DNA of 64,000 nt from Pseudorhodoferax soli (GTDB taxonomy: Bacteria; Pseudomonadota; Gammaproteobacteria; Burkholderiales; Burkholderiaceae_C): assembly GCF_003337555.1 (NCBI RefSeq), contig NZ_QPJK01000011.1:180092-244091 (forward strand), written 5' to 3'. Each line of letters starts with the position of its first letter. Position 1 is the first letter of the stretch. A program made the translations under genes and the position numbers. Below, one piece after another: positions 1 through 7,887 of this stretch. A model generated the notes under the pieces. The model searched no databases and had not been told where the DNA came from. It worked only from the letters and a program-made list of their open reading frames with translations.

Positions 1-2
1 CC

Positions 3-317
3 CTCATCGGCCTCGTTTGCGTCGCCGTGGAAGTGGTGGTGCTTCAACAGCCCATCGATGGCCTGGAGAGCGCTGTCGAGACCGCTCGTCGCTGGAGAAG
101 GATCGGCGTGGTGCTGCAGACCTTAGGTGCAGGGGTGGTGCTCTGGCGCTGGCCGGCGATCGCGCGGTGGTGTGGGCGTCGAGGCATTGTTCGGCAGGAC
201 GAGGTGCCTGTCTTGCAGGCGGCGCGTACGAAGGTGGCCGTTCTTCTGGCGGCTTACCTGGTCCTCGCGGGTGTCGGGCCCGCCGAGCTGCTCCGACAGC
301 TTGGACAGATCTTCTAG
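3..317 (+). CDS. Conjugation-cluster membrane protein, 5' end outside window
   Basis: The frame is open to the left edge, so this is the C-terminal part of a longer protein; a GTG at 27 is the first start codon inside the window. The visible ~104 residues hold a hydrophobic stretch at the very beginning (rich in Leu, Val, Ile), a basic patch, a second hydrophobic segment around LQTLGAGVVLW and a third around AVLLAAYLVLAGVG, so it is an integral membrane protein. It ends 9 bp before the TraG_N-type gene, and the two are surely co-transcribed. Inferred role: an inner-membrane part of the conjugation machinery. I do not recognise a family. Confidence 0.6.
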   Translation, partial: LIGLVCVAVEVVVLQQPIDGLESAVETARRWRRIGVVLQTLGAGVVLWRWPAIARWCGRRGIVRQDEVPVLQAARTKVAVLLAAYLVLAGVGPAELLRQLGQIF

Positions 318-326
318 GAGAAGGCG

Positions 327-2015
327 ATGGAGCTCGACAGCTACTTGGAGATCTTCACCACGATGTACGGCTGGGCCTTCGCCAACATCATCGGCGAGGT
401 GCTCACCGGAACCGGCCTGGCCGCCCTGCCCTTCGGCCTGATCGTCTTCAGCGTTTGGCGGGACGCGAAGGAGTCCGCCTCCGGTGGCGCGGGCGCCCAG
501 GAGCTGGTCGATGCGGTGCTGACGCGCATCTTCATCGCGATGTTCGTGTACATGACCTGCTTTGCAGTGACGCCCTACACCTCGCTGGTCAGCATCAACC
601 TGCGGTACACGCCGCAGGCCTCCCTCAACGAGCCGAACCCGGTCACCGGATCGCTGAACACTGGCACGGGGTCTACCTTCGACAACGCGCTGCGCGACGC
701 GCGCGATGGCAGCATGAGCGCCTCGGGTGGACTGTCGGAGGTGCCTGCCTGGTGGTTCACCGTGATGGCCATCAGCTCGGGCATCAACAACGCGGTGCGC
801 AGCGGCCTGAGCAGCGCGCGCAGCGACGTGCGCATGGTGGAGGACATGGCGCGCACGGCGACGATCGAGGATCCGCAGCTGCTTGAGCAGATCCAGCGCT
901 TCTACAGCGAGTGCTTCATCCCGGCACGCAGCCGCTATCTGCGCACGCAGCGATCGACGCTCAGCGCGAACGCGTTGGGCATCCTTGCCGAGAGCAACGC
1001 CGACTACGGCCCGACAGATGTGGATTGGATGGGCAGCCAGCTCTTCCGCACCGAAGCCGGATTCTACGGGACCATGCGCTCGTACAACCCCGTGCCGGGC
1101 TTCGTCGTGGTACCGAGCCGGGACACCGACTACATCGCCGGCGGCGCGCCGGGCACGCCGGAGGCCGACTACGTGAATCCCGACTGGGGTCGGCCGACCT
1201 GCCTGGAGTGGTGGCTGGATGGAACGAACGGCGTCCGCACCCGCATGGTGAACCACGCCTCGAGCTGGCAGCGGCTGTACCAGAACGTGCAGTCGGCGAT
1301 GAGCTGGAGCAGCACGGACCGGGCGGCCGACAGCGTGGCCATGCTCGCGCAGCAGCGCGCCAATCCGCAATTCCTGGACGCTTCGCGGATCATGGGCAAC
1401 GACTACGACGGGATCACGAACCTGGTGCGTGGCATCGGCGGCGCCATCAGCACCTTCGGCGTGGGCAAGAAGCTCCTGGACGCGACCATCGAGTTCGTGC
1501 CGATGGTCAACGCCCTGCCAATGGTCCAGGCCATGCTGCTCATGGGCATGTACATGTTCCTGCCCATGATCGTGCTGCTCAGCGGCTACGACCTCAAGGT
1601 CATGCTGCTGGGCGGGCTGGCGATCTTCACGGTGAAGTTCTGGTCGGTGATGTGGTTCATCGCGCAGTGGCTCGATGCGCGGCTCATCCAGGCCATGTAC
1701 CCGGGGTTGAACGGCAACATGCTCATGCAGGAGATCCAGGCCGTGCTGTCCGGCGGCGAAGCGCAAGGCTACAAGCGGATGATCCTGAATCTGGTGCTGA
1801 TGAGCCTGTTCGTCGGTTTGCCGATGCTGTGGAGCGCGATGATGACCTGGGTCGGATTCGGAGTTGGGCGCAGCATCGAAGGTCTGTCGAGAGGCTCGGC
1901 AGCAGCCGCCAGCGCTGGAACTGGATCTAGCTCTTCGCGGACAGCAGCGAATGTCGGTCGCAGCGCTGGTAGAGCATTCGGTAGCGGACTACGAGGCGGT
2001 CGAGGAAATCCGTGA
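327..2015 (+). CDS. TraG N-terminal-domain conjugal transfer protein
   Basis: This 562-residue protein matches the layout of TraG_N-family proteins found in ICE and plasmid type IV secretion clusters, which help assemble the pilus or stabilise mating pairs in the inner membrane. Hydrophobic segments lie near residues 15-45 and 70-90, followed by a long soluble periplasmic-looking region with Trp and Cys residues. A second cluster of membrane segments (about residues 390-510) precedes a Gly/Ser/Arg-rich low-complexity tail. The ATG at 327 has a good Shine-Dalgarno (TAGGAGAAGG) and sits just behind the preceding membrane gene. It is shorter than F-type TraG, which carries an extra C-terminal entry-exclusion region; this shorter form is usual in ICE-type clusters. 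The specific role in this plasmid is inferred. Confidence 0.75.
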   Translation: MELDSYLEIFTTMYGWAFANIIGEVLTGTGLAALPFGLIVFSVWRDAKESASGGAGAQELVDAVLTRIFIAMFVYMTCFAVTPYTSLVSINLRYTPQASLNEPNPVTGSLNTGTGSTFDNALRDARDGSMSASGGLSEVPAWWFTVMAISSGINNAVRSGLSSARSDVRMVEDMARTATIEDPQLLEQIQRFYSECFIPARSRYLRTQRSTLSANALGILAESNADYGPTDVDWMGSQLFRTEAGFYGTMRSYNPVPGFVVVPSRDTDYIAGGAPGTPEADYVNPDWGRPTCLEWWLDGTNGVRTRMVNHASSWQRLYQNVQSAMSWSSTDRAADSVAMLAQQRANPQFLDASRIMGNDYDGITNLVRGIGGAISTFGVGKKLLDATIEFVPMVNALPMVQAMLLMGMYMFLPMIVLLSGYDLKVMLLGGLAIFTVKFWSVMWFIAQWLDARLIQAMYPGLNGNMLMQEIQAVLSGGEAQGYKRMILNLVLMSLFVGLPMLWSAMMTWVGFGVGRSIEGLSRGSAAAASAGTGSSSSRTAANVGRSAGRAFGSGLRGGRGNP

Positions 2016-2017
2016 AG

Positions 2018-2326
2018 CTAAATTAGGCCGTGGTTGTAGTCGTCCAACTCTTTCCCGGTCAGTGGGGAGACGACCTCCCCATGGGCGTCGTAGGTCAGAT
2101 CCCCACGAACCTCGAACGCGTCGGCCTCTTCAACTGCGTCATCTCTCAGCTCCGAATCTCGCTTGGTGCCGATGCCGCCAAGCAAGGCGATTGGCAGCCC
2201 GAACAGTCCAGCTTTGAACAGCCCGGGGCCATGCCGCAGCAGAGAGCCGCCCACGCGCAGCCCAAACTTGACGCTTTCGCGCGCAAGCCTTTCAGCGTAC
2301 GGAACTGGCTTCTTGGTCGGCTTCAT
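2018..2326 (-). CDS. Small hypothetical membrane protein
   Basis: A protein of about 102 residues starting MKPTKKPVPYAERLARES. It has a basic N-terminus, one hydrophobic stretch (LFKAGLFGLPIALLGGIG) and an acidic C-terminus with a charged motif around DLTYDAHGEVVSPLTGKEL. The ATG at 2326 is preferred over one at 2353 because the upstream nine residues look like spacer, but neither has a strong ribosome site. It faces the TraG_N-type gene tail to tail with a 2-bp gap. Function unknown; its position suggests it travels with the transfer cluster. Confidence 0.5.
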   Translation of the reverse strand: MKPTKKPVPYAERLARESVKFGLRVGGSLLRHGPGLFKAGLFGLPIALLGGIGTKRDSELRDDAVEEADAFEVRGDLTYDAHGEVVSPLTGKELDDYNHGLI

Positions 2327-2461
2327 GGCAATCCACGGAGATGGCAATGGCACTGCGGGAATGCAGCACCTGTGCTTCTACCGAAGTTTCGTGTCGCACG
2401 CCAGCGTTGATACAGCTGGTCACGACGGCCCCGAAGGCGCCAGAACGGCTCAGCAGTGGCT

Positions 2462-2740
2462 CTACGTTTGGATCAGGAAGGCCTCACGGTCCTTGCCCTG
2501 GATCCATCTGGGCGGCTTGCCTTTGCCGGACCACGTCGCTCCGGTCTGCGCGTCGTAGTACTTGGCTGGAGCCTTTTTCTTGGGCTCTTGCCATGGGAAG
2601 ACTTCTTGGGCCGTAAACCCGAACTCGGCGATTTGGGCGCGGATAGCGGCCAGCGCGGTGGCTGCCTCCACTTTGCGAACCTTGGCGATCTGCTCGTCCA
2701 GGTTCTTCTTTTGCTCCATCAGTTCGCGATACGACGACAT
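2462..2740 (-). CDS. H-NS family nucleoid protein
   Basis: A 92-residue protein with an N-terminal coiled coil (about residues 5-45, heptads around MEQKKNLDEQIAKVRKVEA). The C-terminal H-NS DNA-binding core reads YYDAQTGATWSGKGKPPRWI, the loop that inserts into AT-rich minor groove in H-NS, BpH3 and MvaT-like silencers. Plasmid-borne H-NS homologues commonly mask the fitness cost of newly arrived DNA. Its gene is overlapped for about 257 nt, in another frame of the same strand, by the run-on 3' end of the recombinase gene. I trust this gene more than that run-on because the H-NS motif is intact. Confidence 0.85.
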   Translation of the reverse strand: MSSYRELMEQKKNLDEQIAKVRKVEAATALAAIRAQIAEFGFTAQEVFPWQEPKKKAPAKYYDAQTGATWSGKGKPPRWIQGKDREAFLIQT

Positions 2741-3881
2741 GCTCAGACTGCGCAGGTAAAACCGCTGAGCTTACATGTTGGCCACTGGGGTGGGGCAGCT
2801 CGGTTCCGCAAGCTGCCAGCACCTCGGCCTCAGCAGGTGCTTGGAGCAGGGGACGAACGCTGCCTGCGGTGCAGGGAGCATCCCGTTCGTGGCGGTAGTG
2901 TCGGCCGCGAGGATGGTGCCGCTCGATCAGCTCGCACAGCACGCTCATGCGGGTTCGGATGTAGACCGTGGTCGTGCTGAGCGTGCTGTGCCCCAGGAGG
3001 GTCTGCAAGGACCGCAGGTTCATGCCGCGGTCCTTCAGGTGGGTCGCGAACGCATGGCGCAGCACGTGCGGCGTCACGAGCGCGAGGCTGGCGGTCTCCG
3101 CGTGCTTGCGCACGAGCTGGCGCAGATGGGAGTAGCGCATGCTCATCAAAGAAGTGGGGTGCACGAACACGGCATCGGTCTCCTGCTCGCCCTTCGCCCT
3201 CGCCAGAAGGACGTCTCTTCCCCTGCGCAGGTACTCCTCGAGCCAGTACCCGGCGTGCTCGCCGTAGATCACCAGGCGCTCGCGCGCGCCCTTGCCGGTC
3301 ACGGCGATGGCGCATTCCGCACGTTGGAGCTGGTGCAGTCTGAGCCCCACCAGCTCATCGGCCCGCAAGCCTGTTGCATAGAGCAGCTCGAGCACCGCGC
3401 GATCGCGCAGTCCGAGGGCCGTTGCCGTGTTTGGCGCCGACAGAAGGCGCTCAACCTGCGACTCCGTCGGCGCGTAGGGCTTCGATAGTGGCGGCGTGCG
3501 CATGGACGCAAGCCTCGACGTGATGTCGGTTTCGACCAGCTGCTCGTTCAACGCCCATCGGTACAACCGCTTCAACATCCAACGGCGGCTCGCCATCGTT
3601 GAGGCGGCAGCGCTGGTGAACTTGGACAGGTACTTGCGCAGATCGTCCTCGCTCGCATGGCGCCAAGTGCGCGCGCGCTCGCGCGATAGCCAGTGGGCCA
3701 GCTCGGTGACCAGGCGCTGCAGCTTGACGAGCGTCGATGCAGCCAGGCCCTCGCACTGGGCGGCATACAAGAAATCCTGCAGGTGTGTGTCGAGCAGAGC
3801 GCCGCGAGCTGCTTGCGTTGGCGCCCGGAACAAGTTGCCCAGCACGGAATGGCCGCGGCCGCGCGGCTTGGAAATTGACAT
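2484..3881 (-). CDS. XerC/XerD-like tyrosine recombinase with run-on C-terminus
   Basis: The first ~325 residues form a complete tyrosine recombinase. An N-terminal SAM-like core-binding domain spans about residues 25-110. The catalytic domain shows the first Arg (YATGLRADELVGL), the HxLR box (TPHVLRHAFATHL), the later His (LLGHSTLSTT) and the nucleophile Tyr in TTVYIRTRM. Family members normally stop just after the HHPRG tail seen here (about position 2904), but this frame continues another ~140 residues into 2484. That tail looks like noise and overlaps the H-NS gene, so a lost stop or frameshift near 2900 is likely. The ATG at 3881 has a GGGAGGGAG ribosome site directly upstream. It interrupts the transfer gene cluster on the opposite strand, which suggests insertion. 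Confidence 0.75.
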   Translation of the reverse strand: MSISKPRGRGHSVLGNLFRAPTQAARGALLDTHLQDFLYAAQCEGLAASTLVKLQRLVTELAHWLSRERARTWRHASEDDLRKYLSKFTSAAASTMASRRWMLKRLYRWALNEQLVETDITSRLASMRTPPLSKPYAPTESQVERLLSAPNTATALGLRDRAVLELLYATGLRADELVGLRLHQLQRAECAIAVTGKGARERLVIYGEHAGYWLEEYLRRGRDVLLARAKGEQETDAVFVHPTSLMSMRYSHLRQLVRKHAETASLALVTPHVLRHAFATHLKDRGMNLRSLQTLLGHSTLSTTTVYIRTRMSVLCELIERHHPRGRHYRHERDAPCTAGSVRPLLQAPAEAEVLAACGTELPHPSGQHVSSAVLPAQSEHVVVSRTDGAKEEPGRADRQGSQSGGSHRAGRYPRPNRRVRVYGPRSLPMARAQEKGSSQVLRRADRSDVVRQRQAAQMDPGQGP

Positions 3882-4031
3882 CTCCCTCCCACCAGTTGCA
3901 TCAAGGGGGTGGACGTGTCAAGCGTTAAACGCCATCTACGTCCAGACGTTTGATTGATGCACACGGTCGCCGCGTCTTCTAGATTACTTCTACGGCAATC
4001 GAACTGCAACACCGACAAAAGCGGGCGCATC

Positions 4032-4913
4032 ATGACCAAGAAGCCATCGACAGCAAAACGAAATAGTTCACATTTACTCCGATGGGGAGTCGGTGCTTTC
4101 AGCACTGTGTCAGCGAAGTCCGCTATGCACTTTGGAGCACAGCGGTCGGCGATAGCCAGGTCTTTGCTGCAAGGGCTAGCAGGCGTTTTGGCCCTGATGC
4201 TGAGCACTGGTGCGGTCTCCGAGCCGATTCCCAAGGCTCAGGCAGAGCGGCTGCGGCAATCGATTGCCGCGTTGAGCCAGGGCAAGGTGGCCGCCGAAGA
4301 CGTGTCGCGCACACCGATACCGGGGATTTTTCAGGTATTTTCAGACGGCGAGATCTTCTACGTCGATTCGACCGGTCGCTACAGTTTCGTGGGCGGCTCC
4401 ATGATCGACATGCAGCAACAGCGCGATCTCACGGCCACCGAGCTCGATCGCGTCCATGCGATCCCGTTCGATCGGCTGCCCCTGCAGCTGGCCATCAAAG
4501 AGGTGCGGGGCAACGGCACGCGCAACCTGGCGGTGTTCGAGGACCCCAACTGTCCTATCTGCAAGGTCTTCACGAAGTTCCTGGACCAGATCGACGACGT
4601 GACCATCTACCGTTTCATGTACCCCGTCATCGCGCCGCAGTCCGAAGCCTTGGCGCAGAGCGCATGGTGCGCGCGGGACCGCGCTGTTGCGTGGCGCGAC
4701 GTCATGGCGGGCGCCCGCAACGGGCAGGCGCCTGGAACCGGGGCAGCATCTTGCGACACGAGCGGCTTGGCGGCGATCGTGCAGTTTGGTGAGGCGAACC
4801 GGATCAACAACACCCCGACCGTGATCCTCGGCGGCGGCAAGCGGCTCGTAGGTGCGACGCCGCCTGAATTGTTCATGCAGGAACTGGAACAGGGCGGTCG
4901 TCGCCCGAACTAG
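4032..4913 (+). CDS. DsbC-like thiol:disulfide protein of the transfer cluster
   Basis: A thioredoxin-fold protein (~293 residues) with a basic N-terminus and a hydrophobic export segment (LLQGLAGVLALMLSTGAVSE). An N-terminal DsbC-type dimerisation region includes FQVFSDGEIFYVDSTG. The active site is CPIC (in EDPNCPICK), and the cis-proline loop is NNTPTVILGGG. DsbC relatives isomerise disulfides in periplasmic proteins. ICE-encoded versions are thought to help cysteine-rich pilus or mating-pair proteins fold. The start is uncertain: ATG 4032 gives a long n-region, and ATG 4125 would leave a more usual signal peptide; neither has a clear ribosome site. It leads a three-gene run with the two downstream exported proteins. 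Confidence 0.8.
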   Translation: MTKKPSTAKRNSSHLLRWGVGAFSTVSAKSAMHFGAQRSAIARSLLQGLAGVLALMLSTGAVSEPIPKAQAERLRQSIAALSQGKVAAEDVSRTPIPGIFQVFSDGEIFYVDSTGRYSFVGGSMIDMQQQRDLTATELDRVHAIPFDRLPLQLAIKEVRGNGTRNLAVFEDPNCPICKVFTKFLDQIDDVTIYRFMYPVIAPQSEALAQSAWCARDRAVAWRDVMAGARNGQAPGTGAASCDTSGLAAIVQFGEANRINNTPTVILGGGKRLVGATPPELFMQELEQGGRRPN

Positions 4914-4932
4914 ACACGGAGATCCAACGCTC

Positions 4933-5547
4933 ATGCGAACCAGCTACCGACGGCCGTCCCTGCGCGGTGCACAGATGCGCGCTGTCCTTACCGCCGCGAG
5001 CCTGCTGACGGCTGCCGCCGGTCCCACCTGGGCACAACAGCCGGCGCTGCAATGGCAACCGATGCGAGAGGCTGCATTCAGTGCACCCAGGGCACGCCCG
5101 ACGGCTTCGCCGCAGGAGCACGCTGTTCTGCAGCGGCTGTGGGCGAAGGAGCTTGCTGGCGCTCGTGAGATGGGGCCCGGGGTTCCGTACCCGAGTGCAG
5201 CCCTCCTGGGAACGGCCCAGGCCGCAGGGCAGCACTTCGTCTTCACGATCTACGCAAGAGCGGGATACGAGCCGTGCGAGCCCGCACTGAATGGCGCCTC
5301 GGTGGAGTACAGCCACTGGGTGTGTCCCTTGCGCGTTGCCCGACTGCAGGACGCGCAAGACCAAGTGTTGGCGGTTCGTGACGTCCCCGGCTACTGCATG
5401 CTGTGGGGAGACAGCAAGGATGCCCCGCGCGCGCAGAACCGCGTCGAGTTCGCCTACGACACCAAAGCGGCGACTCTCCACCTGCGTACCGTCGAGCACG
5501 GCAAGGTGGTGCCGCAATGCAGCCGAAGCGTTCGGCTCGCTGGGTAG
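4933..5547 (+). CDS. Exported hypothetical protein of the transfer cluster
   Basis: A 204-residue protein with a signal peptide (RAVLTAASLLTAAAGPTWA, cleavage likely after TWA). The ATG at 4933 has GGAG about 12 nt upstream. The mature part has five Cys residues (around YEPCEP, HWVCPL, YCMLWG and VPQCSRS), suggesting disulfides made with help from the preceding DsbC-like protein. It lies 19 bp after that gene and overlaps or abuts the transglycosylase gene, so the three form an operon. Family unknown to me; periplasmic role in conjugation inferred from context. Confidence 0.65.
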   Translation: MRTSYRRPSLRGAQMRAVLTAASLLTAAAGPTWAQQPALQWQPMREAAFSAPRARPTASPQEHAVLQRLWAKELAGAREMGPGVPYPSAALLGTAQAAGQHFVFTIYARAGYEPCEPALNGASVEYSHWVCPLRVARLQDAQDQVLAVRDVPGYCMLWGDSKDAPRAQNRVEFAYDTKAATLHLRTVEHGKVVPQCSRSVRLAG

Positions 5548-6458
5548 TCATGCCCGCGCGATCACTGCGGATGGCAATGCTGGCAATGCTGTTGCCGCTC
5601 ATGGCCTGGGCTGTGACCGTGACGGCCGAGCAGATCATGGCGGCGGTCCGCGCCGCCCCCAATGCGACGCAATGGCTGCGCGACAACGCAGCCGCGGTTG
5701 CCAACCTGGCGATCCGGGTGGAAAGCAGCGGCAACACGGAGGCCTATAACGGCTCCTGTTGCTACGGCGTCCTGCAGATGAATCAGACCAACATCCAGGC
5801 CTATACCAACCTGACGCCGGAGCAGTACCGGCAGTCCAGCCTGCAAACACAGGTCGACGCCTGGGTCAGGTTGACAGTGGACGCTCTGAGGGCCAGGGCA
5901 CCCCGGACGCTCGCCGGCATGGGAACGTTCGACGGTCGCGCCGCAGATGCCCATCTGGTGCTGGCCTGCGTACAGCTCGGAATCGGGAATTGCCAGCGGA
6001 TGATCAACAGCGGCAGCTGCAGCGGGTTCGCTGATTCCAACGGCACAACGATCTGCTCGATGGCAGACCGCCTGGCCGGCGTGACACCGAATCCGGGGAC
6101 CGGGCCCATTCCGCCGAACCCGGGGACTCCCGGGAACGGCACGGGCGGCGGGACGGTGAGCGCTCCCGTGCCGGTCTACGTGCCAAGCTGCATTCAGGAC
6201 GGCTATGGCGGCTGCGTGTCCATCACGCAGGCGATCGACCAGGGCTTCGCGCAGGGATCAGGCGCATCCATGACCGACATGAAGCGCCTGATCTACGCGA
6301 TCGTTGCAACCTCGATGGCCCTGGTCCTGCTGTCGTCGAGTCGCAAGACCTGGCGGCTGTTCAGCAAGGGACGCATTCCTGCGGCCAGCCTGCTGGTGAG
6401 CTGGAAGGGCGCGGCCGTGGCGATGACTGTGCTGCTGGTGATCCTCACGATGCTCTGA
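5517..6458 (+). CDS. Lytic transglycosylase-like transfer protein
   Basis: A 313-residue protein with an N-terminal signal or anchor (MAMLAMLLPLMAWAVTV). It has a goose-lysozyme-like transglycosylase core: the catalytic Glu sits in AIRVESSGN, followed by YNGSCCYGVLQMNQTN, a variant of the usual GxxQ/M substrate-binding strand. A Pro/Gly-rich linker (about residues 190-225) leads to a Cys-bearing segment and two C-terminal membrane helices (IVATSMALVLLSSS; AAVAMTVLLVILTML). Such enzymes open peptidoglycan for the secretion channel. The ATG at 5517 has AAGGTGG 7 nt upstream and overlaps the previous gene by 31 bp; the alternative ATG at 5550 has no ribosome site. The membrane-anchored C-terminus is unusual for simple transglycosylases. 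Confidence 0.7.
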   Translation: MQPKRSARWVVMPARSLRMAMLAMLLPLMAWAVTVTAEQIMAAVRAAPNATQWLRDNAAAVANLAIRVESSGNTEAYNGSCCYGVLQMNQTNIQAYTNLTPEQYRQSSLQTQVDAWVRLTVDALRARAPRTLAGMGTFDGRAADAHLVLACVQLGIGNCQRMINSGSCSGFADSNGTTICSMADRLAGVTPNPGTGPIPPNPGTPGNGTGGGTVSAPVPVYVPSCIQDGYGGCVSITQAIDQGFAQGSGASMTDMKRLIYAIVATSMALVLLSSSRKTWRLFSKGRIPAASLLVSWKGAAVAMTVLLVILTML

Positions 6459-6514
6459 GCATCGACCGAGCGCCTGCGATGGGCCGCGCCTAGACGCTCC
6501 CCGCGCGAGGCGCC

Positions 6515-6871
6515 TTAGACCGCCAGGGTTTGCGGATTGACGCCGCTCTCCACAGCGGCCACGTACCAGCCGGGACGCTTGCCCACGCCTGTCCAGGTCT
6601 TGCCAGTGGCGGGGTCCTTGTACTTCGCCACGTTGGCCGCCTTGGCGCCAGGCGCAGCTTTGACCTTGGCCGCCCTGCCCTTGCCTTTGGTTCCACCAAA
6701 GAGATCGTCTGGCGTGAGGCCATAGACCGCAATGGCCTCTCGAATGCGGCCGATCACGTCCCTGACTTCTTGCTCTTTGAGCGCCTCGGCTTTCGATTGC
6801 AGCTCAGCGATCTGCTTCTGCATTTCGGCATAGGTCGATGGAGTGGAAGTCTGGGCTTTAGCTCTTGGCAT
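6515..6871 (-). CDS. H-NS family nucleoid protein
   Basis: A 118-residue protein. Residues 15-60 form a coiled coil (YAEMQKQIAELQSKAEALK) followed by the conserved AVYGLTPDDLFGG turn seen in betaproteobacterial H-NS proteins. A Lys/Ala-rich linker then leads to the DNA-binding core DPATGKTWTGVGKRPGWYV. It is convergent with the transglycosylase gene and is the second intact H-NS paralogue in the window. The core loop differs from the 2462-2740 protein (VGKRPGW against KGKPPRW), so the two may not be redundant. Silencing of AT-rich foreign DNA is the known family role. Confidence 0.88.
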   Translation of the reverse strand: MPRAKAQTSTPSTYAEMQKQIAELQSKAEALKEQEVRDVIGRIREAIAVYGLTPDDLFGGTKGKGRAAKVKAAPGAKAANVAKYKDPATGKTWTGVGKRPGWYVAAVESGVNPQTLAV

Positions 6872-7242
6872 GGCGTGCGCATGTGGTGGGAATGACCTGC
6901 ATATTAGCTGGCTCAGTGAAACGCAACAAATTTGAATTCAAACAAGCGCTCACTCAAGCGGCACGACCTCGGCGTCGAAGTGGCACAAACGAACTCGGCA
7001 ATCACTCCCCCGACATCCCGTGACCCCACTTTGACGCCACGGATAACAGAAGATACTCAGCACTCAACAGCGCTTGCACGTGTGCCTTGAGGTCAGCCAA
7101 CTGGGCTGGCGGAGGCGTGGCCTCGAATGTGAGGCGGGTTTCTTGTTGACAGAAGATTCAATTGCGAAATGGGGGAGCCTACTTCAGCAGGGGCTTGTGC
7201 ATGAAGCGTAGTCTCAAGGGCTGAGTGAGCGGCGGGCTTCGC
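6872..7242 (-). other. Intergenic stretch with possible gene fragment
   Basis: No complete gene is supported. On the minus strand, 7002-7155 reads as about 50 stop-free codons ending in TGA, with codon usage like neighbouring genes (QQETRLTFEATPPPAQLADL at its start) but no start codon, so it may be the tail of a lost gene. The 6895-6960 part is AT-rich for this window and would carry the promoter of the H-NS gene at 6515-6871. Confidence 0.3.
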
Positions 7243-7887
7243 TCAACTGTGGCGCTTGAGCCCCACAAACTCCAGCATCAAATGATGGCAGATGAAGTCT
7301 TGGGCATACGGCTTTCCAGCGGGGGGCGTCCGGACGTGATAGGAAATTCGGTGCGCACGCGCGGATGAAGGGCCACCCACCGGGTGGAGCATGCATCCCA
7401 ATTTCTTGCCGATGCCGTCTAGTGCATCCGACGTGTTTCCGCTCAGCAAGTAGCCAAGCATGGCCGCTGATCCGGTGAAAGGCGCGTAGCGGCAGGTTAG
7501 GAACTGCTGCCTGATGTCGTCCAGGTACTCCGAGATCCTTCCGGCGGTCTCTAGTACCTTCGCCTCCAAGGGCCACATCAATCGTTCGTCTGACCGAAGT
7601 ACAAACGCGATGTCGTACTGGGGCGGCTGCGCTGGCGGCGCCGCCATGGTCTCGTGTTCATAAGCGCCATGTTGAACTCGAAAGGGTTCATCGCCCGTCA
7701 TCGCATCGTTGATGCGGGCTTCTAGCCGCTGGGTGATGCTGCGTTCCAGGTCGCGGGTGTCAATAGTCGGCGGTGATGCCCGCATGTCGTCATAAGCAGT
7801 CCAGACGAGTGCCAGGAGCCTGTCTGCGGGTGCCTGCATCCATGCCCTTGCTAAGGCGATGAACGCCGGGTCTGCAGAGATCGTCAT
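7243..7887 (-). CDS. Putative nuclease-like partner of the methylase
   Basis: A 214-residue protein that starts at ATG 7887, overlapping the methylase stop by 4 bp (ATGA), so translation is coupled. The middle holds YDIAFVLRSDERLMWPLEAK, which fits the beta-hairpin Asp/Glu-x-Lys pattern of PD-(D/E)xK nucleases, followed by a helix-rich region (SEYLDDIRQQFL). The C-terminus has paired His residues (FICHHLMLEFVG). No family is recognised by name. With a DNA methylase immediately upstream, the simplest reading is the cleavage or effector subunit of a restriction-type system. That is an inference from motif and position. Confidence 0.55.
   Translation of the reverse strand: MTISADPAFIALARAWMQAPADRLLALVWTAYDDMRASPPTIDTRDLERSITQRLEARINDAMTGDEPFRVQHGAYEHETMAAPPAQPPQYDIAFVLRSDERLMWPLEAKVLETAGRISEYLDDIRQQFLTCRYAPFTGSAAMLGYLLSGNTSDALDGIGKKLGCMLHPVGGPSSARAHRISYHVRTPPAGKPYAQDFICHHLMLEFVGLKRHS

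Noticed and set aside
123..1766. Long minus-strand open frame (547 codons) across the TraG_N-type gene
   Set aside because: High-GC shadow of the plus-strand gene; Arg/His/Ala-rich nonsense with no start signal.
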